Shown piece after piece: positions 11,951 to 20,674 of a stretch of DNA of 64,000 bases. The stretch spans positions 1,798,001-1,862,000 of the forward strand of contig NZ_CP041146.1 of the NCBI RefSeq assembly GCF_006494775.1. The letters run 5' to 3'. Under the pieces are notes generated by a model. It was given only the letters and a program-made list of their open reading frames with translations. It was not told the origin of the DNA and searched no databases. This DNA comes from Nocardioides humi (GTDB lineage: Bacteria > Actinomycetota > Actinomycetes > Propionibacteriales > Nocardioidaceae). Each line of letters starts with the position of its first letter. The stretch's first letter is position 1. A program made the position numbers and the translations under genes.

Positions 11951-12718
11951 TCAGGCGTTGGGGGTGTGCTGCAGGAAGGCGGGCCACTCGCCGCCGCCGT
12001 CGACGTTGAGGACGGCACCCGTGATGTGGGCGGCGAGCGGCGAGGACAGCAGGACGCAGGCCTGCCCGACCTCGAGCGGGGTGGCGAAGACGCCCCGCGG
12101 GATGGTGGCGGCGACCCGCGCGAACTGCTCCGCGTCGCCGTAGTGATCGACCGATCCGGGCGTCTCGACCAGGCCGCAGCTGACCGCGTTGACGCGGACG
12201 TCGGGCGCCCACTCCACCCCGAGACTGCCGGTGAGGCTCTCGAGCGCGGCCTTCGCGGCGCCGTACACCGCCGTGCCGGGGCTGGGCCTGCGGGCCGAGA
12301 TCGAGGTGACGTTGACCATCGAGCCACGCGCCGCCCGCAGGTGCGGGTGGGCCGCGAGGGCGACGTACACCGCGGACATGAAGTTGAGGTCGTTGATCTT
12401 CGCGTGGAAGCGCGCGGACGCGGCACCGAAGTCCGCATGGGGCGCTCCCCCGGCGTTGTTGACGGCGACGTCCAGGCGCCCACGACGGCGTACGACGTCC
12501 GCGACCCAGGCCGCGACCTGGTCGGCCTCGCGCACGTCGACCGGCGCGAAGTGCGGTGTGCGGCCGTCGACCTCGCGCAGCGACCCGGGGGTGCTGCGGC
12601 CGCAGATCTCCACCTCGGCGCCGGCCTCGAGGTAGGCCTGCACGATGCCGTCGCCCACGCCCCGGCCGCCACCGGTCACGAGCACCACCTGGCCGGTCAT
12701 GTCGATGCTGTACGCCAC
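11951..12718 (-). CDS. SDR family oxidoreductase, paired with the FadA6-like thiolase
   Basis: A 255-residue classical SDR. TGGGRGVG (cofactor), NNAGGAP, SISARR with YGAAKAAL (catalytic Ser, Tyr, Lys) and a C-terminal ITGAVLNVDGGGEWPAF loop are all intact. The last is typical of 3-hydroxyacyl-CoA dehydrogenase-like SDRs. It precedes the thiolase by 14 bases in the same direction, so it probably oxidises a hydroxyacyl-CoA that the thiolase then cleaves. GTG at 12718 is preceded by AAGGGG; an internal ATG at 12700 is possible. A palindromic operator lies 45 bases upstream. Confidence 0.85.
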   Translation of the reverse strand: MAYSIDMTGQVVLVTGGGRGVGDGIVQAYLEAGAEVEICGRSTPGSLREVDGRTPHFAPVDVREADQVAAWVADVVRRRGRLDVAVNNAGGAPHADFGAASARFHAKINDLNFMSAVYVALAAHPHLRAARGSMVNVTSISARRPSPGTAVYGAAKAALESLTGSLGVEWAPDVRVNAVSCGLVETPGSVDHYGDAEQFARVAATIPRGVFATPLEVGQACVLLSSPLAAHITGAVLNVDGGGEWPAFLQHTPNA

Positions 12719-12762
12719 GGGATCCCCTTCGTCGCCCTCGAGCGACGATCATAGGGTCAACT

Positions 12763-12780
12763 ACCAAGCAAGTGCTAGGT
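12763..12780. promoter_or_regulatory. Palindromic operator upstream of the SDR-thiolase pair
   Basis: ACCAAGCAAGTGCTAGGT is an inverted repeat (ACCAAGCA against TGCTAGGT, one mismatch) of the size bound by TetR-family repressors of acyl-CoA genes. A TATGAT -10-like hexamer lies between it and the SDR start on the minus strand. It differs in spacing from the KstR2 consensus, and no TetR gene is in the window. Confidence 0.5.
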
Positions 12781-12782
12781 TG

Positions 12783-14279
12783 CTATCGTCGTCCGCACAG
12801 GTAGGAGAGCACGCCCAGCGCCAGCGCCATGGCCAGCACCGCCCCGCCGGCGGTCGGGCTGAGCAGCATCGGCAGCGCGGTCAGCACGGCCACGTCGACG
12901 CCCCGCAGCACGCTGCCGTAGAGGTTCGTCGGCACGCCGCCGGCCGGCGTCGAGACGAGCGGACGGCCGTAGTCCGGCGGGCGTCCCGTCACCCAGCGCA
13001 CCCCCGCGGCCAGGCCGCCGAGGCCGGCCGCCGCACCGAGGAGCGCGAGGTCGGGGCCGGTGCCGTCGAGGGTGCGGTGCAGTGCGGGAGCGCTGAGCAG
13101 GCCGTGGCCGACCAGCAGCGCCCCCGGGACGACGACCGCCGCGGCGCGGGTCGGCCCCAGCGCCGTCGGGAACATCCGGGCCATGCCCGACGACCGGGTC
13201 AGCACCCGCAGCGCCACCAGGAACGGCAGCACGAGCACGAAGCACACCAGCACCTCGACCAGGACGACCACGACGCCGCCGCCGACCGCCGCGACGGCGT
13301 ACGGCACCAGCAGGGAGCCGGCGAGCAGCGCCACTCGGCCGGGGTGACGCCGCAGCCGGACCAGGTCGCGCCAGGCGAGGGCCGCGAGCCCCTGCGGACC
13401 GCCGCGGCGCGGCCGCACCGCACCGCGTCGGCCGGTGGCGTGGGCGACGAGGACGTCGAACATCAGGGCCAGGTCCAGGGTCGCCAGGGCGCCGCCCAGA
13501 CCGGGGACGAGCACCCCGCCCGGGGCCACGTCGCGACGGCGCAGCCGGGCGGTGAGGCGTCGTACCCGGAGCAGGAGCACCACGACGGCGACCCAGACCA
13601 GCGCCGTGCCGACCGTCCACGGCACCCGGGCGGCCCCGGACACCGACAGCGCGGGGGCGCGGGAGGACGCGATCGCCGCGAGGCCGGCGCCGACCGCGAG
13701 CAGGCTCACCGGCCCGAGCAGCAGCGCTGGATGGCGGCTCCGCGGCCCGGTCGCCGTGGCCTGGGCGTGGACGAGCGCGCCCACGCCGTACGCCGCCACA
13801 CCGGCCGCGCAGGCCGTGAACAACGCCGACGACGGCATCCCGAGTCCGGCCAGGGTCGCGGCGGCCGCCGCGACCGGCGCGACGAGCGCCGCCGCGAGGA
13901 GCGTCGTACCGCGGGCGCGGCCGCGGAGCAGCTCGCCGCGGTCGACCGGGGTGGGCAGCAGCCACGCGGCCACGCCCGGGCTGACCGCCACCGGGCCGAC
14001 CATCCGGGCCAGCGACCACAGCACGGCCAGCAGCGTCCCGACGACCAGCCAGGGCAGCAGTGACCGGGCCGCCGAGCAGTCGGCCGCGACACACGACCGG
14101 TCGCCGAGGTCGGAGAGGTTCACCAGGACGCTGATCAGCATCGAGCCGAGCATCAGCACCGCGAACACGCCGATGTACAGGTCCTGCAGCGCCTCGCCCA
14201 GGCTCAGCGTCCGCCGGCTGCGGCGCCAGTGCCGGATCTCGGCCCGGAGCTCGGCGACGGCGGCCGGATCGGTGCTCAC
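12783..14279 (-). CDS. ABC transporter permease-like membrane protein (DUF6297-type)
   Basis: A 498-residue integral membrane protein with about ten hydrophobic segments; the first is near residues 30-50 (DLYIGVFAVLMLGSMLISVL). The sequence style matches the DUF6297 proteins that accompany a single ATPase in actinobacteria, though I cannot confirm the family by search. The GTG start overlaps the stop codon of the ATPase gene (GTGA), so the two form an exporter pair. The long Leu/Ala/Val-rich helices and short charged loops give no substrate clue. Confidence 0.7.
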   Translation of the reverse strand: MSTDPAAVAELRAEIRHWRRSRRTLSLGEALQDLYIGVFAVLMLGSMLISVLVNLSDLGDRSCVAADCSAARSLLPWLVVGTLLAVLWSLARMVGPVAVSPGVAAWLLPTPVDRGELLRGRARGTTLLAAALVAPVAAAAATLAGLGMPSSALFTACAAGVAAYGVGALVHAQATATGPRSRHPALLLGPVSLLAVGAGLAAIASSRAPALSVSGAARVPWTVGTALVWVAVVVLLLRVRRLTARLRRRDVAPGGVLVPGLGGALATLDLALMFDVLVAHATGRRGAVRPRRGGPQGLAALAWRDLVRLRRHPGRVALLAGSLLVPYAVAAVGGGVVVVLVEVLVCFVLVLPFLVALRVLTRSSGMARMFPTALGPTRAAAVVVPGALLVGHGLLSAPALHRTLDGTGPDLALLGAAAGLGGLAAGVRWVTGRPPDYGRPLVSTPAGGVPTNLYGSVLRGVDVAVLTALPMLLSPTAGGAVLAMALALGVLSYLCGRR

Positions 14280-14911
14280 GACGGCCGGGCCAGTCGGACC
14301 ACGTCGTCGGCCACGGCCTCGACCAGGACCGGCGAGTGGCTGGCCAGCAGGACCGCGAGCCCGGCCCGCTTCTCGGCCTGCAGCCGGGCCACCAGCCAGT
14401 CGAGGCCCTCCGAGTCCAGCCGCTGCTCGGGCTCGTCCAGCACCAGCAGGCGCCGGGGCCGGACGAAGGCACCGGCCAGCGCGAGCCGCCGCCGCTGGCC
14501 GGAGGAGAGCGAGGTCGGCAGCTGCCCGGACTGCGCGGTGAGCCCGACCTCGTCGAGCACGTCGTCGACCACGGCGTCCGGGTCCGGCGTACGGTGGGCG
14601 CGCGCGAACAGGTCGAGGTGCTCGACCACGGTGAGGTCGGGGAAGAAGTCGAGGTCGTCCATCACCACCGCCATCGCGGCGCGGATGGTGGCCGAGCGCT
14701 CGTCGAGCCGCTCCCCCAGCACCTCGACGGTGCCGGCGTCGGCCTGGTCGGCTCCCGTGATGCACCGCAGCGCGGTGGACTTGCCCGCGCCGTTCGGGCC
14801 CACCAGGACCGCCGCCGATCCCGCGGCCACCTCCAGGTCGAGGTCCGCCAGGACCCGGTGCTCGCCGAAGGTGCGCGTGAGGCCGCGCACCGACAGGACG
14901 GTCCCGCTCAC
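14276..14911 (-). CDS. ABC transporter ATP-binding protein
   Basis: A 211-residue ATPase with Walker A GPNGAGKST, signature LSSGQRRRLA, Walker B LLVLDEP and a switch His (LASHSP). It is short but complete. It energises the membrane protein encoded directly downstream, whose GTG overlaps its stop. The GTG at 14911 is the likely start, since the conserved beta strand (VLSVRGLTRTFG) begins four residues later. It resembles export-type (CcmA/NatA-like) ATPases rather than importers, and no binding protein is nearby. Confidence 0.85.
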   Translation of the reverse strand: MSGTVLSVRGLTRTFGEHRVLADLDLEVAAGSAAVLVGPNGAGKSTALRCITGADQADAGTVEVLGERLDERSATIRAAMAVVMDDLDFFPDLTVVEHLDLFARAHRTPDPDAVVDDVLDEVGLTAQSGQLPTSLSSGQRRRLALAGAFVRPRRLLVLDEPEQRLDSEGLDWLVARLQAEKRAGLAVLLASHSPVLVEAVADDVVRLARPS

Positions 14912-14925
14912 CCGCTCGGCCCGGT

Positions 14926-16344
14926 TCAGCTCAGCTCGGCCTCGAGCTCGTGGAAGGGGTAGTCCTTCGGCCCGAGGTACCTGCTGTCCTCGGGAGCGTC
15001 CTTCCGGGGCTTGGGGTCGGGGTCCGCGGAGTTGACGTAGTTGCTCAGCTTCCGCGGCGCCTCGCGGTAGATCAGGTCGACGTGCTTGACGTACTTCTGC
15101 GTCATCGCCGCGTCGCCGCGGATGATGATGTTCTGCTCGTCGGAGTGCCAGCCGAGCCGGGTCCAGTTCTCGCTGCTGGACAGCACCACGTTGCCGTCGC
15201 TGCGGCCGTCGACATTGCCCTGCACGGCGAGGCCCTTCATGTGGACGTAGCGGTCCTTGAACTTGTCGGCCGTCGAGCCGACGATGTAGACCATCTGCTT
15301 GGCGCGCATGCCGCGCAGGATGCCGCGGATCTTGCGCTGCATCATCATGAACACGATCTCGACGTCGCAGCCCTGGCGGTCGAGCTGACGCGCCTTCCGC
15401 GCGATCCGCGCCCCGCGCTCCTCGCCCCACACCGCGTTGGCGATCCGCACCTTGGTACGCCCGCTCGCCGTGTTGGTGGCGCCCGTGCACTGCACCTTGT
15501 TGAGCACGGTCAGCGCCGGGTCGGTGTGCTTGCGGTGGGGCGCGAACATGGAGGTGATGTTGCCGGTGGTGAACCGCAGCACCGGGAAGTTCCGGTCCTG
15601 GGTCGCCTGGTCCCACATGTGCATCCAGCCGTCGTACAGCGCCTTGTTCTCCGTGACCGTGGTCCAGTCGTTGAACTGCTGCACCGCGGCGGCGCCGGTG
15701 AAGTTGCCGGAGCCCTGCATGACGATCCAGTTCGTGGCGCCCGACCGGCTGACGATCATCAGCTTCGGGTGCATCGACCCGCGCTTGCCCCGGCAGGTCT
15801 GCTTGCAGGTCCGGATCCAGCTCTTCAGGCCCGCGGGCCGCTTCTTGTCCCCCTGCGCGAAGGCGCGCAGCATCATCGGGTACGAGCGGCTGGGGTTGCC
15901 CCCCTGCGACCGGGCGAGCCCGCGGGACATGATGATCTGCACCGAGACGCCCCGCTTGTGGGCGGCGATGAACTTGCGGGCGAGGTACGGCGAGTCGAAG
16001 TTCCACGTGATGACGCGGACGGTGGCGCCGGCCGGCGCGTTCTTGAGCGTCTTGACGATCTTGCGGTGGATCTTGCCGCGCTTGCCGTGGCGGAACGGGT
16101 GGTTGAACGTGATCCCCGGCTTCACGACGTACTTCGGGTTGGGCTTCTCGGCCGCCGCCGCGGCTCCTGCGGGCGCCGCGACCGCTGCGGGCGCGGCCCC
16201 GTCGGTCGCCGGCGCGGCGTCCGCCCGGCCCAGGCCCCCCGGCCCGGCGACCAGCAGCGCCGCCGTGAGCAGCAGCGCCACCCCCGTCGCCACCAGACCC
16301 CTGGTCCCCCGAGCCGCCGACGCCGTCCCCCATGCAGCCGCCAC
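14926..16344 (-). CDS. Secreted phospholipase D-like protein
   Basis: A 472-residue precursor with an N-terminal hydrophobic segment (about residues 17-36) and a likely cleavage after ADA, followed by an Ala/Pro-rich linker. Two HxK half-sites of the PLD superfamily are visible: MHPKLMI (His192, Lys194) with GSGNFTG downstream, and YVHMKG (His368, Lys370) with SSSENW downstream. These give the two-lobed active site that hydrolyses phosphodiesters through a phospho-His intermediate. The substrate may be phospholipid or nucleic acid. The mature part is strongly basic. It lies 14 bases upstream of the ABC ATPase gene. Confidence 0.85.
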   Translation of the reverse strand: MAAAWGTASAARGTRGLVATGVALLLTAALLVAGPGGLGRADAAPATDGAAPAAVAAPAGAAAAAEKPNPKYVVKPGITFNHPFRHGKRGKIHRKIVKTLKNAPAGATVRVITWNFDSPYLARKFIAAHKRGVSVQIIMSRGLARSQGGNPSRSYPMMLRAFAQGDKKRPAGLKSWIRTCKQTCRGKRGSMHPKLMIVSRSGATNWIVMQGSGNFTGAAAVQQFNDWTTVTENKALYDGWMHMWDQATQDRNFPVLRFTTGNITSMFAPHRKHTDPALTVLNKVQCTGATNTASGRTKVRIANAVWGEERGARIARKARQLDRQGCDVEIVFMMMQRKIRGILRGMRAKQMVYIVGSTADKFKDRYVHMKGLAVQGNVDGRSDGNVVLSSSENWTRLGWHSDEQNIIIRGDAAMTQKYVKHVDLIYREAPRKLSNYVNSADPDPKPRKDAPEDSRYLGPKDYPFHELEAELS

Positions 16345-16428
16345 GATCGCTCTCCCCCTACGTCGCCCCGCTACCCCACTGACTCCGGGACCCTACCCAA
16401 CGTGGGGCCGTCGCGAACCGGGAACTCC

Positions 16429-16756
16429 TCACTCGGCCCTGAATCCGAGGAACTGCTCGACGACCTGGTTGAAGTCGCGAGCACGTTCGATCTGGGTCCA
16501 GTGGCCGCAGCGGGCGAAGACGTGGAGGTCCGGCTGCCGACATAGGTGTCGAACGCGGTGCCGCGCATGCGGAACACCGCGAAGTTCGCGCGCACCCTCA
16601 CCCTGCCGTCCAGCCGATCCGCTGCTCGAGCAGGAAGCGGTCGTCCTGGACCAGGAAGAGGTCGCGCCCCGGGTCGCCGCCGGGCGGTGGCACCTCAGGC
16701 TGCCGCGCCGCGCAGGCCCGGAGAACCTCCCGTTCCGGGGTCCGGAACCCGCGAGG
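16429..16756 (-). pseudogene. Fused remnants of a ring-hydroxylating dioxygenase beta subunit and an alpha/beta hydrolase
   Basis: No intact gene lies between the PLD-like gene and the thiolase. On the minus strand, right after the thiolase stop, one frame reads EREVLRACAARQPEVP then DLFLVQDDRFLLEQRIGW. After a shift near 16612 comes VRVRANFAVFRMRG then TAFDTYVG, a pattern typical of the small (beta) subunit of aromatic-ring dioxygenases (VRSNFLVYR...VGRRED). It then switches to HVFARCGHWTQIERARDF then NQVVEQFLGF and a stop at 16429, the C-terminus of a MhpC/HsaD-like hydrolase with its catalytic His. The middles of both genes are gone. It looks like the deletion scar of an aromatic-degradation cluster. 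Confidence 0.5.
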
Positions 16757-17935
16757 TCACACCCGCCGGAAGAGCGCGGCCAGCGCCTGCCCGCCGCCGA
16801 TGCACATGGTGACGATGCCGAGCTCGAGGTCGCGCCGGACCAGGTCCCGCGCGACGCGCAGGGAGAGGATCGCGCCGGTCGCGCCGACCGGGTGGCCGAG
16901 GGCGATCGCGCCGCCGTAGGGGTTCACCCGCTCGGGGCCCAGGCCGGCGTCGCGGATCACGGCGACGGCCTGCGAGGCGAAGGCCTCGTTGAGCTCGATC
17001 GTCCCGATGTCGGACGGCGAGGTGCCGGTCCGCTCGAACAGCGCCTTCAGCGCGAGCACCGGCGCGTAGCCCATCAGCTCGGGCTCCATCGCCGCGGTCG
17101 CCACCGCCTCCAGCGCGACGAGCGGACGCAGCCCGCGCTCCGTCGCCGCGGACTCGCGGGCCAGGACGACGGCGGCCGCGCCGTCGTTGATCCCGGAGGC
17201 GTTGCCCGCGGTGACCGTGCCGTCCTTCTGGAAGGCGGGCCGGAGGCCGGCGAGGGTCTCGACGGTCGTGCCCGGCTTGGGATGCTCGTCCTCGCTCACG
17301 GTCACCGGGCGGCGACCGCCCACCTCCACCGGAACGATCTCCTCGGCGAAGACCGCCTTGGCCTCCGCGGTGGCGGCGCGACGCTGGGACTCGGCCGCGA
17401 ACTCGTCCTGCTCGACCCGGGAGACGCCGTACCTCTCGGCGACCTTCTCCGCGGTGATGCCCATGTGGATGCCGTGGAAGGGATCGGTCAGCATCATCAC
17501 GGTGCCGTCGACGAGCGTCCGGTCGCCCAGCCGGTAGCCGTCGCGGGCGCCGAAGTCGTAGAACGGCATCCGGGTCATCGACTCGTCGCCGCCGGCCAGG
17601 GTGATGTCGAGGTCGTTCCACCGCATCTCCATGGCGGCCGACCAGATGGCCTGCAGGCCCGATCCGCACAGCCGGTTGACGGTGTACGCCGGCACGCCGG
17701 TCGGCAGCCCGGCCGTGATCGCCACCCGGCGGGCGTTGTAGGCGTCCGGTCCGACCTGGCCGATGCAGCCCATGACGACCTCTCGGACATCCGTCGCCGC
17801 CACCCCCGACCGGTCGAGGGCGGCGCGCACGGCCGTCGCGCCCAGCTCGAACCCCGGCACGTCCTTGAAGACGCCGCCGAAGCTGCCGATCGGGGTCCGC
17901 GCGCCGTCCACCAGCACGATCCGCTCGTCCACCAT
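16757..17935 (-). CDS. Thiolase (acetyl-CoA acetyltransferase)
   Basis: A 392-residue degradative thiolase. NRLCGSGLQAIWSA holds the nucleophilic Cys, ELNEAFASQAVAV and GGAIALGHPVGATGA the His/Asn region, and TMCIGGGQALA the second Cys. It should cleave a 3-ketoacyl-CoA to acetyl-CoA or a shorter acyl-CoA. The ATG at 17935 has a GAGAGGAGA ribosome site. It is the last gene of a minus-strand operon that begins with the acyl-CoA ligase at 23529 and includes the epoxide hydrolase, LLM oxidoreductase, MDR enzyme and enoyl-CoA hydratase, with gaps of 13 bases or overlaps. Confidence 0.92.
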   Translation of the reverse strand: MVDERIVLVDGARTPIGSFGGVFKDVPGFELGATAVRAALDRSGVAATDVREVVMGCIGQVGPDAYNARRVAITAGLPTGVPAYTVNRLCGSGLQAIWSAAMEMRWNDLDITLAGGDESMTRMPFYDFGARDGYRLGDRTLVDGTVMMLTDPFHGIHMGITAEKVAERYGVSRVEQDEFAAESQRRAATAEAKAVFAEEIVPVEVGGRRPVTVSEDEHPKPGTTVETLAGLRPAFQKDGTVTAGNASGINDGAAAVVLARESAATERGLRPLVALEAVATAAMEPELMGYAPVLALKALFERTGTSPSDIGTIELNEAFASQAVAVIRDAGLGPERVNPYGGAIALGHPVGATGAILSLRVARDLVRRDLELGIVTMCIGGGQALAALFRRV

Positions 17936-17948
17936 CGTCGATCTCCTC

Positions 17949-18725
17949 TCAGCGCATGCGCCACTCGGGCGCACGCTTCTCCCGGAAGGCGGTGACGCCC
18001 TCCTTGATGTCCTCGGTCGTGAAGGCGAGGGCGAGCTGGGACTGCAGCGCCGACAGGGCCTCCGGGAGCGCCAGGTCGCGGGTCGCGTCGATCGCGTCCT
18101 TGCCCAGCCGCATCAGCAGGGGCGACTTCGCGGCGAGCCGGCCGGCCCAGTCCCGCACCGTGGCGTCGAAGTCCTCGGCCGGGACGACCACGTTGACGAT
18201 GTCGAGCCGCTCCGCCTCGCGTGCGTCGATCGGCTCGCCGAGCATCATCAGCTGGTTCGCGCGCATCCGCGGGACGTTGCGATAGATCAGCGCCGAGATC
18301 ATGAACGGGAACACCCCCACGTTGATCTCGGGGCAGCCGAAGCGCACTCCCTCGCGCGCGATCACCAGGTCGCAGGCGAGCGCGAGACCGAAGGCGCCGG
18401 CGAGCACGTCGCCGCCGGCCGCGCAGATCACCGGCTTGCCGAGTCCGCCGATCAGCGCGTAGAGGCGGGGGAAGCGGTCGAGGCCGGCGTACTTCTCGAT
18501 GATCGGGGTGTCGCTCGCGAACGCCTTGAGGTCGCCGCCCGCCGAGAACACGCGGTCGTGGGACGAGGCGAGCACGACCACGCGCACCGTGTCGTCGGCG
18601 CCGGCGCGCTCGACCGCGGCGAGCAGCTCGTCGAGAAGCGCGTCGCCGAGGGCGTTGCGGGTCTCGGGCGCGTCGAGGGTGACGAACGCGATCCGGTCCT
18701 CGACCTCGTAGCGGACCTGGCCCAT
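17949..18725 (-). CDS. Enoyl-CoA hydratase/isomerase family protein
   Basis: A 258-residue crotonase-fold enzyme. SAGGDLKAFA and DVLAGAFGLALACD form the oxyanion hole, and FGCPEINVGVFP carries a Glu at the expected catalytic position. The C-terminus EGVTAFREKRAPEWRMR is typical. It should hydrate or isomerise an enoyl-CoA. It sits between the MDR dehydrogenase (13-base gap) and the thiolase (13-base gap), so it probably supplies the hydroxyacyl-CoA stage of the same short beta-oxidation route. Confidence 0.9.
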   Translation of the reverse strand: MGQVRYEVEDRIAFVTLDAPETRNALGDALLDELLAAVERAGADDTVRVVVLASSHDRVFSAGGDLKAFASDTPIIEKYAGLDRFPRLYALIGGLGKPVICAAGGDVLAGAFGLALACDLVIAREGVRFGCPEINVGVFPFMISALIYRNVPRMRANQLMMLGEPIDAREAERLDIVNVVVPAEDFDATVRDWAGRLAAKSPLLMRLGKDAIDATRDLALPEALSALQSQLALAFTTEDIKEGVTAFREKRAPEWRMR

Positions 18726-18737
18726 GACGTACCTCTC

Positions 18738-19721
18738 TCAGATCTCGAGGACGACCTTGCCGAAGCCGGAGCCCGACTCGAGATGAGCGTGGGCGTCCGC
18801 GGCGCGGTCGAGGGGGAAGGAGCGGTCGACGACCGGGGGCGGGACGTCGTGCTCGGCCATCAGGCGCAGCAGGCCGGCGAAGTCGTGGGGGCTGCCCATC
18901 GTGGTGCCGAGCAGGTCGTACTGGCCGAAGTAGAACGGTCGCACGTCGATCTCGGCCCGGTCGGCCCGGCTGGCGCCGAGCACGACCAGCCTCCCGCCGG
19001 GCCGGAGCGCCCGGATGGCCTCCGGCCAGCTGCCGACCGAGTCGAGGACGACGTCGAAGCCCCGGCCGCCGGCCAGCTCGCGAGCCGCCTCGGGCCAGGA
19101 CGCCGTCCCGTCGCCGTCGTAGCGGACCCCGCCGGCCGCACCCAGCGCGACCGCCTGGTCGATCTTGGCATCGGCGGACGAGGTGACGACGACGCGGACG
19201 CCCACCGAGGCGGCGAGCATCACGGCCGTCGTCGCCACTCCCCCACCCGCTCCGAGGACGAGCAGGGTCTCGCCGGCGCGCAGTCGGGCGCGGGAGAAGA
19301 GGGCGCGGTAGGTGGTCAGCCCGACCAGGGGCAGAGCGGCCGCCTGGGACCAGCTCAGGCCCGCGGGCCGGGGCGCCACGCACCCGGACGGCACCGCGAC
19401 TCGCTCGGCGTAGGTGCCGGGGCGGTGATCGCCGAGGATCTCCCACTCGGGACCGGGCGCGGACTCGTCGGCACCCCACCACAGGGAGGGCAGGATGACG
19501 ACCTCCTCGCCCGTGGCGAGGTCGATGCCGGCCCCGTCCGCTCCCGGCGTGTGCGGCAGCGGCGAGTCGTACCTGCCCTGGCGGACGAGGACGTCGTGCC
19601 AGTTGAGCGCCGCGGCACGCAGCTCGACGACCGTCCATCCAGGCTGCGCCTCCGGGGCGGGACGGTCGCCGAGCCTCAGCACCTCTGCGGGGCCGTAGGC
19701 CTCCTGCAGGATCGCCTTCAT
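18738..19721 (-). CDS. Zinc-independent medium-chain dehydrogenase/reductase (quinone oxidoreductase-like)
   Basis: A 327-residue MDR protein with an N-terminal GroES-like domain (MKAILQEAYGPAEVLRLGD) and a Rossmann domain (LVLGAGGGVATTAV). At the zinc-ligand position it has LNWHDVLVRQGRY instead of Cys, and the structural-zinc cysteines are missing. It is therefore of the NADPH-dependent quinone/enoyl reductase type. Its start overlaps the stop of the LLM gene (ATGA). In this operon it could reduce an enoyl-CoA or enone intermediate; the substrate is not evident. Confidence 0.85.
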   Translation of the reverse strand: MKAILQEAYGPAEVLRLGDRPAPEAQPGWTVVELRAAALNWHDVLVRQGRYDSPLPHTPGADGAGIDLATGEEVVILPSLWWGADESAPGPEWEILGDHRPGTYAERVAVPSGCVAPRPAGLSWSQAAALPLVGLTTYRALFSRARLRAGETLLVLGAGGGVATTAVMLAASVGVRVVVTSSADAKIDQAVALGAAGGVRYDGDGTASWPEAARELAGGRGFDVVLDSVGSWPEAIRALRPGGRLVVLGASRADRAEIDVRPFYFGQYDLLGTTMGSPHDFAGLLRLMAEHDVPPPVVDRSFPLDRAADAHAHLESGSGFGKVVLEI

Positions 19722-20674
19722 CGCACCGCCGCGAGGGCGCGGAGCCGCTCGCGCACCTGACCCGAGAGCTCGATCGCGGCGTCGGTGGAGCCGGCGACCG
19801 GGATCAGGGTGATCGTGCGCGCGCCCCCGTCGACGTACGGCGCGACGAACGCGGCGACGTCGTCGGGCGTCCCGGCCGCACTGATGTGCTGGAACTTCTC
19901 CGGCGGCAGGTTGTAGAGAGCCGACATCCGCTCGCCGAGGGCCGCCCGCGCGGCCGCGGCGTCGGCACCGAGCCCGACCCAGATGTTCAGGCCCGCGAAC
20001 GTCGGGCCCTCCCGCCCCGCCGCGGCGAAGCCGTCGACGATCTGCCGGTGCGTGGCGGCGTACCGGCGGGCCGAGCACCACATGCCGAGCCAGCCGTCGC
20101 CGTGCTCGACCGTCCGGCGGACGGCGACCTCACCCCCGCCGCCGATCACGATCGGCACCCGCGGCTGCGGTGCGGGGAGGATGCTGGCTCCCTCGAGCCG
20201 GAAGAACTCGCCCTCGTGGTCGATCGTCTCTCCGGTCGCGAGCCGGCGCAGCACCTCGAGGGTCTCGTCCATCCGGCGTCCGCGACTCGCGGGATCGACG
20301 CCCATGTTGGCGACCTCCCGGCGGTCCTCCCCGGCGACGCCGACGCCGAGGGTGAGCCGCCCCGGCGCGATCTGGCCGACCGTGGCCAGCTGCCGCGCGG
20401 TCGCCATCGGATGACGCAGGCCGGCGAGGTAGACCCCCATCAGCACGTTGAGGGTGTCGCTGGTGGCGAGCGCGGTGCTGGCGGCGACGAAGCCGTCGAA
20501 GCCGACGCCGCCGTGGAAGCTGATGTGGTCGCCGACCGTCAGGTGGTCCAGTCCGGCGTCCTCCATCCGGGCGAGCAGATCGCGTCGGCGTCGCGGAGAG
20601 GCCTCGAGGAAGGCGTCGTTGAGCGCGACTCCGAGCTCGATGTCCGTCGTCATGGTGGGATTGTGGGCGCTCAT
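19718..20674 (-). CDS. LLM class flavin-dependent oxidoreductase
   Basis: A 318-residue luciferase-like monooxygenase family (beta/alpha)8-barrel using FMN or F420. Typical segments are TVGDHISFHGGVGFDGF, GRLTLGVGVAGEDRREV, DETLEVLRRLATGE and VPIVIGGGGEVAVRR. The GVGAE-like loop suggests the F420-dependent group, but FMN use cannot be excluded. The ATG at 20674 overlaps the epoxide hydrolase stop; an internal ATG seven codons later is also possible. It is co-transcribed with the epoxide hydrolase and the MDR enzyme. Confidence 0.85.
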   Translation of the reverse strand: MSAHNPTMTTDIELGVALNDAFLEASPRRRRDLLARMEDAGLDHLTVGDHISFHGGVGFDGFVAASTALATSDTLNVLMGVYLAGLRHPMATARQLATVGQIAPGRLTLGVGVAGEDRREVANMGVDPASRGRRMDETLEVLRRLATGETIDHEGEFFRLEGASILPAPQPRVPIVIGGGGEVAVRRTVEHGDGWLGMWCSARRYAATHRQIVDGFAAAGREGPTFAGLNIWVGLGADAAAARAALGERMSALYNLPPEKFQHISAAGTPDDVAAFVAPYVDGGARTITLIPVAGSTDAAIELSGQVRERLRALAAVR

